Assembly (NCBI GenBank): GCA_947179485.1
Contig: OX359250.1
Span: 36,300,783 to 36,364,782, forward strand
DNA length: 64,000 nt
Direction: 5' to 3'
Origin: Allacma fusca
Lineage: Eukaryota > Arthropoda > Collembola > Symphypleona > Sminthuridae
The notes under the pieces were generated by a model. The model did not search any database, was not told the DNA's origin, and saw only the letters and a program-made list of their open reading frames with translations. The translations under genes were made by a program, and so were the position numbers. Of this stretch, positions 1-11,120 are shown in pieces. The first letter of the stretch is position 1. Every line of letters starts with the position of its first letter.

Positions 1-359
1 GGCTTACAAAGGCATGAAATTACGCGGCTCTCCACAGCCTTCCAGGAGTTGAGGGAATGACATTAGATTTCCTGACTAGCGGAAATTGTTGGAACATGTT
101 TCAAAGGAATCAAAGTGACAGCATAGCTTTCCGGCCATCGCACTCTCATGTAACTAATGTCTATCATAATAAGACTTGCACGCTCTCATGCTGTACATAA
201 TCTGCCACATAAGGATTTTCACTTGTTGGAACCCTTCAACACTCATTAGTTCCTCCCGGATCATGTCTCTTTCCCCCTGCAAAAAAATCCCACTGCTTTT
301 CTTAATGTGCAAATCTTACTTCTTTCTCCGGAACCTCAAACACACACCTCAACAGTAAT
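1..359. other. Unique non-coding sequence, left edge
   Basis: No gene recognised. The first 57 bases form an open frame (GLQRHEITRLSTAFQELRE then stop at 58-60) that could be the tail of something beginning outside the window, but 19 codons without a stop is expected often by chance. The rest is ordinary AT-rich sequence becoming pyrimidine-rich towards the following array. Confidence 0.5.
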
Positions 360-429
360 TTTTTCCCCTGAAATTTTTCACTTCTTGAGACTGATATACA
401 TCCCTCTAAGTCCCTCAGATATATATTTA

Positions 430-1020
430 AACTCTTTTAATTTTTTCCAAACGCAAAGAATATTTCCCCAATTTCTCAGAATTTGTTTTCAATTTCACAA
501 AATTTTAACAAATTGCTCAATATTTCTCTAACGTTTCCCTGATTTCCCCCATTTTCTCAAATTCGTTTTCCAATTTCTCCTAATTTTTTACCATATCTTA
601 GATTTTTTCACCATTTCTTAGAATTTTTTGCGATTTCTCAAATTTGTGCTTCAATTTCACAAAATTGTTTTCCAATGTCTCAAAAATGTTCCCAAATTAT
701 CAAAAAATTTCTTAATTTCTCAAATTTGTTTTCGATTTTCTCAAAAATTGTCCCAATTTCTCAAAAATTGTCCCAATTTCTCAAAAATTGTCCCAATTTC
801 TCAAAAATTGTCCTAATTTCTCAAAAATTGTCCCAATTTCTCAAAAATTGCCCCAATTTCTCAAAACTTGTCCCAATTTCTCAAAAATTTCCCCAATGTT
901 TCAAAAATTTCCCTAATTTCTCACAATTTTCCCCAATGTTTCAAAAATTTCCCGAATTCCTTAAAAATTTCTCCCCCAATTTCTCAAAAAATTTTCCCAA
1001 TGTTTTCCAATTGCTAAGAT
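430..1020. repeat. 20-bp tandem repeat array, core 741-900
   Basis: Tandem units of TCAAAAATTGTCCCAATTTC. From 741 to about 900 eight units follow each other in an exact 20-bp register with only single-base changes. Upstream (about 430-740) and downstream (about 900-1020) the units decay gradually, keeping the CCCAATTTCTCAAAA theme but with indels. The pyrimidine-rich strand is the plus strand. Open frames across it (for example 675-1160) read a repeated SQKLSQFLKNCPNF-like peptide with a 20-residue period (three units). That follows from the repeat and is not evidence of a gene. Confidence 0.93.
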
Positions 1021-2400
1021 TTTTCCAAATCAAAGTGAATTTATTCCATGTACTAAAATATTTGTGTAATGTCTTAAAGATAAAGGGGGATTCAAATATT
1101 TTGTTACACACTGTACAATGCGGAAAAATGCGAAGGAATGGAAAAGTTTTTTGTCCGTAATTAATTCTAAACCTGACCGACCTCAAGCCCAAGCTCTGGC
1201 AATGTCTTATATGTATCTCTGGAGTAGCTCCAAGATGTATCTACTTTTCAAGACCAAATTCCTACTCTTGTTACAGTGTATTCCAACTGTAAGAGACCTT
1301 AAAATAAGAATATTTATTCTCCAGTAATTACATAACACACGAGCACTAATTTAAAATGTGTTGTAAAAGAGTAAAAAAATTTAGACATTGTAAGAATAAA
1401 ATTTTGCCACTACAATACTTGGAAACATCCCGGATTATAACGATATAATTTTTTCTTGAGAAGGAAGGATTCTTGACTGAAATTTCAGGTCTTTCAGGGG
1501 TGTTCATATAAAGAGATTGTACGGTGTAATTTCCATCAGACGCGTATAGAGATGCTGGAGAAGGTAAGGAGGAAAGATAGATGGAAGGAATTGGCAACTC
1601 AGCTACTCTTCCCGTTCCAGCTGTTGTTGTTGGATTGTGAAGGAAGCAATGAGACACATAAGAGGATTTACTTGCATTTGACAAGGATACAAAAAAGACA
1701 ATTCATGCCGTTGTTGTTTCTTGTTCTCGTTTCTTTGATCACATTTCATCCCTGGGGAAGCGTTTCTGAGAGTACCCGATCCCTCTCTCTCTCTCCCTTT
1801 CTGTATGCAGGAGAGAGTCAGACAAGAAAAAAACACAGGTCCCAGTAGCTTACACGTAATATATGTTACCATGTTTTCTTACGCATTCAGAAACCCACTA
1901 TTGAGCCCTATATATCCCTGTAGCCCAGTGTGGGAAGGAAATCAAGAGGGGATCTTATATGCTCTCACGAATCCATAGCTACATCTCCAAGCTACAGCAT
2001 TTTCTCCCTAACTTTAGCGAATACGCCAGCAAAACTCTATGTGTGGGATTGGGAGAAGATGGATTTATTCCTTGGGTTTCAATCTCACCGGCCTGGAGCA
2101 TTCTGTGTATGTAGAGAGTATTTTAGCGTATTATCTTTTAAAGGTTTCTCCCATTTTGCATCACCACCTGGACATTTTCTAAATTAGAGGCAACTCTCGA
2201 GATGATAAATATTCCACTTGAGCTCCTTTCACGCGCTTTCAGTCTACACCGCATTAAATATTACTCGAGGTGAGAAAGTCAGGGGAAAGTTTACTAAAGT
2301 TGAAAACACCGCAAAAATTACAGTTCCAAGGAGTAACCACGAGTCTCGTGGGGACGGATGGTGAATCAAGGAACTTACAATTACAACAATGGGGAAAAAT
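1021..2400. other. Unique non-coding sequence
   Basis: No gene recognised. Contains a short (CT)n run at about 1783-1798 followed by CCC. Overlapping short open frames on both strands show no motif and no coding-like composition. Confidence 0.5.
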
Positions 2401-2510
2401 CGGGAGAGCAAGTAAAAGCAACTGGAAGTTACTCAGAGGAATCTGAAAGAACAAATGTGTATGAAAATTATATGTATAACTTTGTAAAAGTTTGCGAGAA
2501 AGCAACTGTA

Positions 2511-2712
2511 ATTAACAGAAAGCAAGTGAAAGCAAGAGAAAGCAAGTGAAAGTAAGAGAAAGGAAGTCAAAGCAAGAGAGAGTAAGTAAAAGTAAAAGAA
2601 AGCGAGTGAAAGTAAGAGAAAGCAAGTGAAAGTAAGAGAAAGCATGTGAAAGTAAGAGAAAGCAAGAGAAAGCATGTGAAAGTAAGAGAAAGCAAATGAA
2701 AGTAAAAGAAAG
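2511..2712. repeat. 10-bp phased GAAAGYAAG array
   Basis: About 20 consecutive decamers (AGCAAGTGAA / AGTAAGAGAA variants) run without a single indel, so a GAAAG core recurs exactly every 10 bases. Alternation of the T-type (AAGTGAA) and A-type (AAGAGAA) units gives a weak 20-bp dimer. A looser shoulder of related sequence begins near 2400. Open frames on the minus strand read F/L/S repeats and are not genes. Confidence 0.95.
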
Positions 2713-4276
2713 GTAAGAGATTTGCAAATATAAGAGATTTTAAGAATATTCGGATAATTTTCGGGCTACCGCTGTGATAATTGTTTCCTTCTTGAAAGTA
2801 CATGTCATTACAAGAGTTAAATTTTATTCCATTTCTAGCGTTTCCCTTAAAGAAAGTACACTGCTAATCTTTCTGGTAATGACAAATAACTCCAGTCACA
2901 GGGATTCTGCATTTACCATTAATTGAGCAACTACATAGCAAAATTACATGGAAATGTTTTCTTAAAGTAAATTGCATTTGCTATGTTTGTAGTCAAGGCA
3001 CAGGGAGAAAGCTGTGCTGCTTCCAAGGGGTCTTGTACATCAAGAGTACAAAATAATTGGAAGAGAAACGCCAGCGTTAGAACGTATTCCTATCGGAGCA
3101 GATATATGGAACACAAAGCAAGTGAAAGGGAGTAGAAATGGAATGAGAAAAATTCGAGGAGGAAGGAGTTAAAAGAAGAGAAAGAAAGAGGGAAAGATGT
3201 AAGATATAGGAGTGGAGGAGGGGATAATAATAAAAAAGAATAATGAAAAATGGCTCGCTTAATACAAGGGAATAGGTTGCGGGGAAATCCTCACTTGGCC
3301 TCCCGAGCAACAATACTATGGGGAAGTGAGGAAGTGGAAGGAGAAGGTTTGGATTTGGTTTAGACAAGGAGCAAAATAGCAATCGGAATGGAAATTAGTT
3401 GTGAGCTTTCTCCTCCCTCACCTGCTCCTTCCCATTCCTCTTGTTGTGTTGAGACTCATTACTGCTTTCACTTTGACTTTCACTCCTCTCATGCTTGACT
3501 GGATTTCCTATGGAAATTATTCCTTCCCGACTTTCTTCTCCCGCTTCCATCCCAATCTAGGTTGGGTCTAATCCCTCCATCCTTCTCATCACATTTCATC
3601 CCGACCTTTTTTTAACCGTACTAATCCAATGTACATTAATCTACGGAGTCAGTTCCAACTTTTCTCAAGGAATTTTCCCTTCAAAAAAATTCTACAACAT
3701 TAATTTCTCTACAAATACAATCTTCAATACAATTTTATTCTGCCGAGTCTTTCAGACAAATTGCTTCTAAGACATTTTGTCTATTGGCATTTTTTCTCGT
3801 ATTTATATCATATTTGAAAACACCGCATGTATGGAGAGGAGAATTCAGGATTGTCAGTTCTATTTTTCAAAAAGAGAACTGACAATTTTATTTCATTTTT
3901 TGCTTTTATCTTAAACTCAAGTATGAAACCTTTTTATTCCCCTGTTTTTAGGGTTTTTACAAAGAAAATTATTAGGGACATGTATGTTGGGAAAATCCAT
4001 GCTACGTCTCCAAATTTATATATGTGCAAGTCGTATTTAAAGCCAATGCCCACACACCCCATTTCAAAACATCCATGCGGAGAAAGGAATGGCTTCATTT
4101 TATCCTCGAACAAATTACACTAATTAAACTTGTAGAGTGAAAGGGGTGAAAGTATTTCCTTTGAAAGAGTGGATTTTTTCTTTGAAAACACCCGCCCAAA
4201 ATGCCAGGACTTGACTGAAGCCCTTTTTTCTACATTTACACGTGTGTATTTTAATATGGGGCGCAACAAATATTTA
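2713..4276. other. Unique non-coding sequence with purine-rich patch
   Basis: No gene recognised. About 3110-3260 is strongly purine-rich on the plus strand and 3400-3560 pyrimidine-rich. Contains the hairpin at 3847-3889, listed separately. Confidence 0.5.
3847..3889. other. Perfect 12-bp inverted repeat (hairpin)
   Basis: Arms ATTGTCAGTTCT (3850-3861) and AGAACTGACAAT (3875-3886) are exact reverse complements around a 13-base spacer, which itself has TTTTT and AAAAA that could pair. The outer side extends by two G-T pairs and one A-T pair. It is shorter than a typical animal microRNA precursor and has no oligo-T terminator pattern attached. It may be a foldback remnant. Confidence 0.75.
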
Positions 4277-4286
4277 CCCCCCCCCC
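4277..4286. repeat. C10 homopolymer
   Basis: Ten consecutive C bases, unusual in this AT-rich context. Confidence 0.9.
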
Positions 4287-5880
4287 ACTAGTCACAGGGG
4301 TTGCATAAGCATATGGCCTATGGTTGTTTTAATTCTCATAATTCTTAGAAAATTTTCTAACGAATTTTTATCAACAGATTTTCAAGTACCAGCAAATTTA
4401 GGACGTGTTCTCTTGTAGTTAATAAAATTTACTACAAATTCCACTCAAAATTAATTATTTTTGGAGGTTATTCTGGAAAGAAGGAAATTTTGAAAGTGAA
4501 AGTTTTTGCTCCACTCGATGTGTCCATACTATGTGATCACATGTTTTGACATGGACGGATGCTTAAATTTGTCTACAAATTTTAAGAGAAATTGTTTCAA
4601 AATTGGGTGAAACTAAATCTTTTGGATAGAACCTTTGATCTGACATAGACAGAGGGGGTTTTAAAGCTTCCTACACCCTGCACAAGCAAGAGCTTGTAAT
4701 TGCATTCGCAGAGAGTCCCACCTCCTTTGACATTTCCTCTCCATTTGATTACAATGTACAACTTTCCCTTTCTCCCCCGCCACGGTCTGCATGGAGAAAG
4801 CACTTGGAGCTCATGTGACAATGCATTCCTCATTACCATTTTTTAACAGGATAATTGCCAACTGACTTACAATTTCCCTTGAGCAAGTCAGCTCGAAAGG
4901 GGGAAATTCCGGGTCGGCAGAATGATACCAGAATAATTAATTTTTTCCTCGCTCTCTGTCCACATAAATTTTTCCCCTCCCTTTTGCTCACAGTCATTCC
5001 GATTCCCCTACTTTATATAATTTTTACTCACTTTTATAAAAATCCCTCAAAATTTATTTCAATGGCCCATTTACAAACTCCCTACTATCTGGACTTGCAA
5101 AAATTAAGGAAATTTATGCAAACCTACATTTTAATTTTAATCCCAAAATACTCCATATTTTCATGCAAACCTCCCCTACAGTTAAAATAATTATAGTTTT
5201 TTTTACAAAAACATTTCTTGCAGCTAGAATAATAAGTATATCGCTATACTTATTACATCACTAAAATTATGGGCATACCATTTTTACACATGGAAATTTC
5301 TTGATAATATGTTCCATTGAAAAATTCTATTCGAGAATAAATAATGAAATTATTTCCTGACAATTTAACAATAGATAATTACTTGAAAAGGTACATGCCC
5401 AAAAATTTTCCATCCAAAGGAAAAGGCTCTTCTCAGGGTGTCTATGAAAGCTTGAGAGTTTATTGAAAAAACAGTCCGATCTTTTTACAACAGTATCTTT
5501 AAATATAAAAAATTTGAGGATATTTAAAAAAAAATGATTTTGTACACAAAAAAAATAAAATTCTGGCAAAAAAGAGAAAGTACAAAAAAATTGACTTTCT
5601 CTCAATTGAAAATTCAGCATGAGGAGGGGCTGTTTTTTGGCTAGTCGACTGTACTCACTTTGAACTTCCTAACCTTCTGTATACAAAGTTGGTTCTTTGA
5701 GAGTTCTTTGAGAGTTTGAAAAGTTTTGGTCTCTCCTTGCATAGCAATGAATTGGGTCTCGCACATTTTCAAATTCTTATGCGTCAAATGGAGGACGAGT
5801 GCTTTAAAAGTTGGTAACTCCCCGATTAAAAGTGTACAGTCCGCTTTTGTTACTAGGACCGTCTTAAGATTTGGCTGCTG
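4287..5880. other. Unique AT-rich non-coding sequence
   Basis: No gene recognised. 5500-5600 is A-rich with two family-A motifs in opposite orientation, GAGAAAGT at 5574-5581 and ACTTTCTC at 5594-5601. Confidence 0.5.
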
Positions 5881-6448
5881 GAGGGAGAGAGCCCTGTAAG
5901 AAGGCTGGTCCTATGTATATGTACATATGTAGATATGTGAACGCTAGTCTCCCTTGAGCCAGTGTATTGGCTTGGACTCATTTCCTAACTGACTCTTCTA
6001 GCCCGGGTAGGGAGTTGGGATGGGAATGCCTGGGTGTTTTTGCTTTCACCAAAGCACCTCCACTTCCTGACTTGGATCTGAGCAGGGAGGAGGGGCTCAA
6101 AATACATAATACATATGTACATGCCAGGGCTCGGGGTTAAGAGTGTAGTGGGACCTTATCGTTGGGGGGAAGGAACTACCTCAGAGCAAGCGATTAGCTT
6201 TGCATACACGCACTTTATCAATTATTCATTTCCCTTCTTGTCTCCCATTCTCTGTTCGGATTTTCCTCGGTCACACAACCTCAAGTCACTTTCACTCCGC
6301 TCTTTCAAATCTAATGGCTTTTTATCCATCCCTGGATTCTCAGCATTGTTTTCTCTCCTGGGCTTTCTCCCCATAACATAAAGCACGGAGGCCTTTGTAC
6401 AGAGCAGGGCTGCTATAATCGCATCCGTATTTACAATAGCATCTTCCT

Positions 6449-6480
6449 TTGGAAGGAAAAAAAGTCACTTTCCCTTCCAA
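6449..6480. other. Imperfect hairpin ending in TTGGAAGG/CCTTCCAA
   Basis: TTGGAAGG (6449-6456) and CCTTCCAA (6473-6480) are exact inverted 8-mers. Between them AAAGT-C-ACTTT (6461-6471) continues the pairing, leaving a few unpaired A/C bases. Confidence 0.65.
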
Positions 6481-6647
6481 GAGAAAGTTAACAAAAGCAG
6501 ATATACTATTTTTAGGGAAATTTAGAGCATTGACCTGACCCGATTTTTATGACCACGGGCTTTGGAAATGTGAAGGGAGGTTCTGATCCCAAAAGCTTTG
6601 AATTTAAATTTCCACAAAATTTATAAACTTTTTGCTTGGAGGCGTAA

Positions 6648-6716
6648 ATATATATGTATGTAAGTGCTAGTGCATGTGTATACATGTATGTACATATGTA
6701 TGTATGTATGTGTATG
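6648..6716. repeat. TATG/TACA microsatellite, interrupted
   Basis: Alternating TATG, TACA and TGTA tetranucleotides with interruptions. It includes TACATATGTA and a short (TATG)n run at about 6685-6710. Confidence 0.8.
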
Positions 6717-7339
6717 CTAGGGAATGGAGGGACTAGGGCGGCTATAGGAGGACGTGTATGGGAATGTGTACAAATGTAATCAGACGCATGTGTAAATACA
6801 AGCGTGTACATAATGTAAATGTAAAATAACAAGTGGAAGTACAGGCGTTCAAGCATATGTGAATCCCCAGCGGAGCCTGCCCAGGACACAGGCCCAGTGT
6901 GAATAATTGGGAGTTGAGAATCAATGGAAAGTGGGAAGCATTATTGTCGCCAGACTTGGACCGCCCTGGCTCCCATAACATTGCTCTCCGATAGTCAATT
7001 GGATCACTCGAGAATGGTTAAAATTCTAGTGCCACAGTATTTACAAATAAGTATCTCCAGCCAGTCAATCCGAACTGGTATCAATTTCCAGCCCAATCCC
7101 CCATCCAGCCCAGGACTAAATTTCGGTGTATATGTATGCACAAAATGCACTTGGGTGTATAGGACATTCGGTAAACATTAACAGTTGCGACTCAAAGCTC
7201 TTCATTCAACTTACAAGGCATTGTAAACTTCCGGGGCAATTTATGGGTCGTACTTAAATCCATGTGCAGTTCAGCAGGGCTTCGTTCAATTAATTCCTCA
7301 ACTTTTCCCGATATCCAGTCGAATATTGACTCTCTATAT

Positions 7340-8040
7340 CAAAATCATTTGAAATTGACCCTTGACCCAGATTTTTGACCCAATCTTGACCTATGACCCT
7401 TCAATCAAATTTTACTATCCTGGTAGATGTTAAACTAACAAATTAAATCACATAATCAATTTTCATTATCTAAATTAATGGAACCTTGACCCTGTAGGAC
7501 TAAAATTGACCTTGATGACCCTTGACCTCTATTTCCTGTACCTTTTAGTATTTCTTTCCTACATGCGCCTGATATCACTTGACCTAGGTCTCTAAAGTCA
7601 AACTTTACTTCCGAAACCAGAGTACACTATTTGACCTAGATTTTTTGACCTAGAGGTCAAAGCTTGACCGAAATCCTACGCAGCGTGACCCAACTTGATC
7701 GAAACATATTCAAACTTCCTCAGCTTTGGTCAAACTAACCTAACATGAATGAACCTGACCTCAACTCTTCCTGTGCCAAATTTTACTACAACTGACCTTA
7801 TTAAGCTTTAACATCAGCTTGACCTGATCTCGGTCAGAATTCGTCAAATCTGACCCAATTTTTAAAAATCTACCAACAAGGGATCTATGAAGAAAATAGC
7901 GTCTCATGCTACTGATGGCTCAAGAAAGAATTTGCGACCACAAGATTAAATTTGACCTCAAGATAGAATTTGTGACCCTAATTGACCGAATTGCAAGACA
8001 GCATCCGGAGTTTGAGGAAACTTGACCCGAAATGAAATGA
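7340..8040. repeat. Degenerate TTGACC-rich interspersed repeat tract
   Basis: TTGACC/TGACCT (reverse complement AGGTCA/GGTCAA) recurs dozens of times at irregular spacing with no fixed tandem period, fading at both ends. Notable pairs are TTGACC-TAGA-GGTCAA at 7645-7660 and GACCTAGGTC at 7581-7590. It could be a very old, decayed tandem array. AGGTCA is also the half-site bound by many animal nuclear receptors, but density alone does not show binding. Confidence 0.75.
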
Positions 8041-9530
8041 AAGCTCCTGACGCATGACTTGAACTTGCAGTGAGTTCTGCATAGAGAAAGTGTAGTACGA
8101 GGACCAGAGAAAGCCAACTGGAAGCGGAACTATAGGAATGTTAATCGGGTTCGTATTTCCTTTGCAAGGAATCACGCCGCAGTAGTGGAAGTGCGGGAGC
8201 CGATGGGAGAAGAAAAATTCAAATAAAAAGCAATGACTGTTCCCCGAAGAAAGTCAAGGGATAAAGGAACCGCATAAAGCAATGTAAACTATGATTATGT
8301 TACAGGCCGCATTCACTTGTCCCATTCCCTTTACTAATTTATCCCAGTATTATGTATCACAATAGGCATTATTAACCGAGACCCTGTCCTCCTATAGAGG
8401 ACCTTACTAAGTCTGACTCCTCAAGAAGCAGCAGCGCTTACACTTCTCAATGTGAGAGCTTCCTTGATTCCATGGAAGGGAGGAGAAAGTACAATGTAAT
8501 TGCATATATATACGCATGGTGTGAAAAGGCAACAAGGACGAAACCCTGGAGAGGGCCATTTCCTTTACAACTGTATAAATAACAGTAGCGATAAAAGTCG
8601 CAAATGGTCTCCTAGCAAAATGTCTTAATAAAACAAGATGAACTCACATTCAGACACACACACACACACACACAAATACATATCTCCACCTATCACTCCG
8701 TCCTTCCAATAACATTCTCATATTATCAGACCAATTGTCAACCCTTAATGAAACCTCGGGACTCCAGACGCTTTTCTTCAATACAGGATTCCCCAAAATA
8801 CTTCCAGCTCCCCCCTACAAAATTCTTTAAAAAAATCCAAGAATTTTATCATATTTGTTTCCAACTCTATACAGATCCACATTCCTTTTTTTTTAAAACG
8901 GTTTCCACAATTTCAAAGAAAAAATCTGGGATTTGTGTATTAAAAAATTTCGAAGAATGTAATTTTCTTAAAATATACTCAAATTTTTTTGGCACCCTGT
9001 AGAGAAAACATCAACGGCACATACACAACTCGAGACACTTCCGGAGGATGCACACAGCTCTTTCCCTATCTTTGATTTCAAATATCGTCCAAATGCAGAG
9101 GCTCCACATAAACTCTGGGACATTTCCCTCTGAACTTACTTTCCCCCATAATTCTGTCTAAAATCCAAAGTGCATAGAAAATAGCAAATATACGTCCATA
9201 CGCTCTGGGAAAAATGTCCTTCTTGTCATGTCTGTATACGGCCACCATTAAAATACATACTTGTGTATGCCCTGGTCCTGGGTAGCAAAAATTCTCGTTC
9301 CTTTTTTAACAGGCAGGGATTCGAATGCTTACTAAGAATTTTCCCTTCCTGGGGAAAGGTCGCCTTGGAGGAGTCTTTGATGAGAGAGGGGAAAACCGTA
9401 AAAACTAGTGATGAAAGCAGAAATGATGTGCACAAGTAATTTGAATTAATGTAATTAGGCACATTCGAGACCAGGAACGCACCGTCATCAAAAGGTCAAC
9501 TGCAGCTAAAGCAGAATTGGGAACACATTT
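8041..9530. other. Unique non-coding sequence
   Basis: No gene recognised. Single family-A motifs at 8084-8091 and 8483-8490. A/T-homopolymer-rich around 8820-9000. Confidence 0.5.
8653..8674. repeat. (CA)n microsatellite
   Basis: About ten uninterrupted CA dinucleotides after GA. Confidence 0.9.
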
Positions 9531-9534
9531 TTAA

Positions 9535-9975
9535 AGAGAAATGTGGGAGAAAGTCAAAGCTGGAAATACATTTTTGAAGGGAGAAATTTATCATTTCTTC
9601 CTGAAATTCTTTGAATTATTTCATTAAAATTTAAAAGGTATTTAGTGGGAGAAATATTATTTGGGAAAATTCAGGGAAAGTGGAGAAAGTGGAGAAATTA
9701 TAAAATGGGAGAAAAACGTTGAAATATTCTAAACCGAGAAAGTAGAGGAAATAAGAAACTGGGGAAATTTTTTAGGAGAAAGAGAGTTGAGAGAAAGTGG
9801 AGAAAGCACCGGTGAAAGCTAATGCCGTCAACATAAAGACCAGTGAGCTGAGAAGATAGAAGAAGTGTGTAAAAAGTGTGATAGAAAGATTGGCGGAGCG
9901 TAGAAGAAGGTTCTGGAAAAACTGATTCCAATTTAAGGAGGAATGATATAGAAGAAGAGTGGAAGAGGTGAAATG
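9535..9975. repeat. Loose GAGAAAGT cluster (purine block)
   Basis: Purine-rich plus strand with several GAGAAAGT/GAGAAAGC motifs (for example 9547-9554 and around 9680, 9737, 9790) separated by 20-60 bases of related purine-rich sequence. No fixed period. The minus-strand open frame at 9698-10009 is L/S/F-rich and has no recognisable domain. Confidence 0.7.
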
Positions 9976-10559
9976 TGCGCTGAGGCAAAAATTTCATTAG
10001 AGCACCCACCCATTATTATTGTCACGGTGAAAGTGAATCGTCAAAGATGTTACAAGCTCCCAGACATTTTACTTATTTATTCATCTTTCCCCTCTAAGTT
10101 ACCCAAGAGGGTGATATTGTGTACACACGCCCAGCCTTTCAAACCCTCTCGTTCCTGTTTACTCGTTTCCGAGAAAATGAATTTAGGAGCCTTTAGTCTC
10201 ACTCTCCATGCAGTCTTAATGCCAAGCCCTATGTGTTTGTAACAAATTTAGTAAAATCCATCCGTCCATGTGCGTCTTCAGATATTAACAACCCAGAAAT
10301 TTCAAGAGAGAGGGGCTTTCTCCGTCTTCAAAAGCGAATTCTCTCAAATTGCTCTGGTAACCTCTGACCTACGTATTTATATTTAACCACCACAAACGCC
10401 CCTGCCGTATAATTATTCCCGCCATCCTTTCTTCCCCCTCCTCCAGTGCTTAGCAAGGGGAAGTTTTCCCATCTTCCTCAATTTGGATACTTATTCCAAA
10501 CTTTCACTGGGAAAACATGCTTATCATAAAATAAAAATTCGTTTTATGATAGGAATTGC
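9976..10559. other. Unique non-coding sequence
   Basis: No gene recognised. The 89-codon open frame at 9973-10242 shows no motif. Confidence 0.45.
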
Positions 10560-11120
10560 GAACTCAGAAATGTTGGCCCGAAATTCGAATTCTTTTACCC
10601 CGATTTTAGAATTATTAACCCACTATTCCCAATTATTGTTGAAACAAAATTTTCAATTTTTAACCTGGAATTCATAATTGATGATCCAAAATACACAACA
10701 GAAACAATTCTGCATTCACAATTTTTGACACGTAATTCAGAATTATTGACACAAATTGAGAACTTATTGACCCGAAATTCCCAATTAATTTTTGGCCTTA
10801 AATTCACAATTGTTGACCCGGAATTCACAATTTTTGAACCGGAATTCACAATTTTTGACCCGGAATTCACAATTTTTGAACCGGAATTCACAATTTTTGA
10901 GCCGGAATTCACAATTTTTGACCCGGAATTCAGAATTGTTGACACAAAGTGCGAAGTTATCGACCTGAAATTCCCAATTAATTTTGGCCTTAACTTCACA
11001 ATTGTTGACCCGGAATTCATAACTGGTGACTCGGAATTCGAAATTGTTAACCTAAAATTCACAACTGCTGACCCAGAATTCAGAATTATCACCCGGTATT
11101 CCCAAATAATTGGCAGCTCG
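10560..11120. repeat. 21-bp tandem repeat array, core 10800-10946
   Basis: The unit is GAATTCACAAT followed by TTTTGACCCG. GAATTC falls at 10821, 10842, 10863, 10884, 10905 and 10926, exactly 21 bases apart. Units on either side are progressively diverged (AATTC/AATTG plus TTGACC themes). Because 21 is a multiple of three, the array stays open on both strands (10725-11204 plus, EFTIFDP period of seven residues; 10595-11128 minus, IVNSGSK period). I treat neither as a gene, because both have exactly the repeat's period and have no non-repeat domain. Confidence 0.94.

Larger units (their letters stand above)
5881..7339. other. Unique sequence with TACATATGTA motifs
   Basis: No gene recognised. 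Holds several copies of the palindromic decamer TACATATGTA or close variants (about 5915-5940, 6105-6125, 6680-6715) and a GAGAAAGT at 6481-6488. Confidence 0.5.

Noticed and set aside
2511-2712. Plain (GA)n-type low complexity
   Set aside because: The fixed 10-bp register with a conserved GAAAG core distinguishes it from simple GA slippage.
9310-9330. tRNA B-box-like GGATTCGAA
   Set aside because: No cloverleaf arms or A-box at the proper distance.
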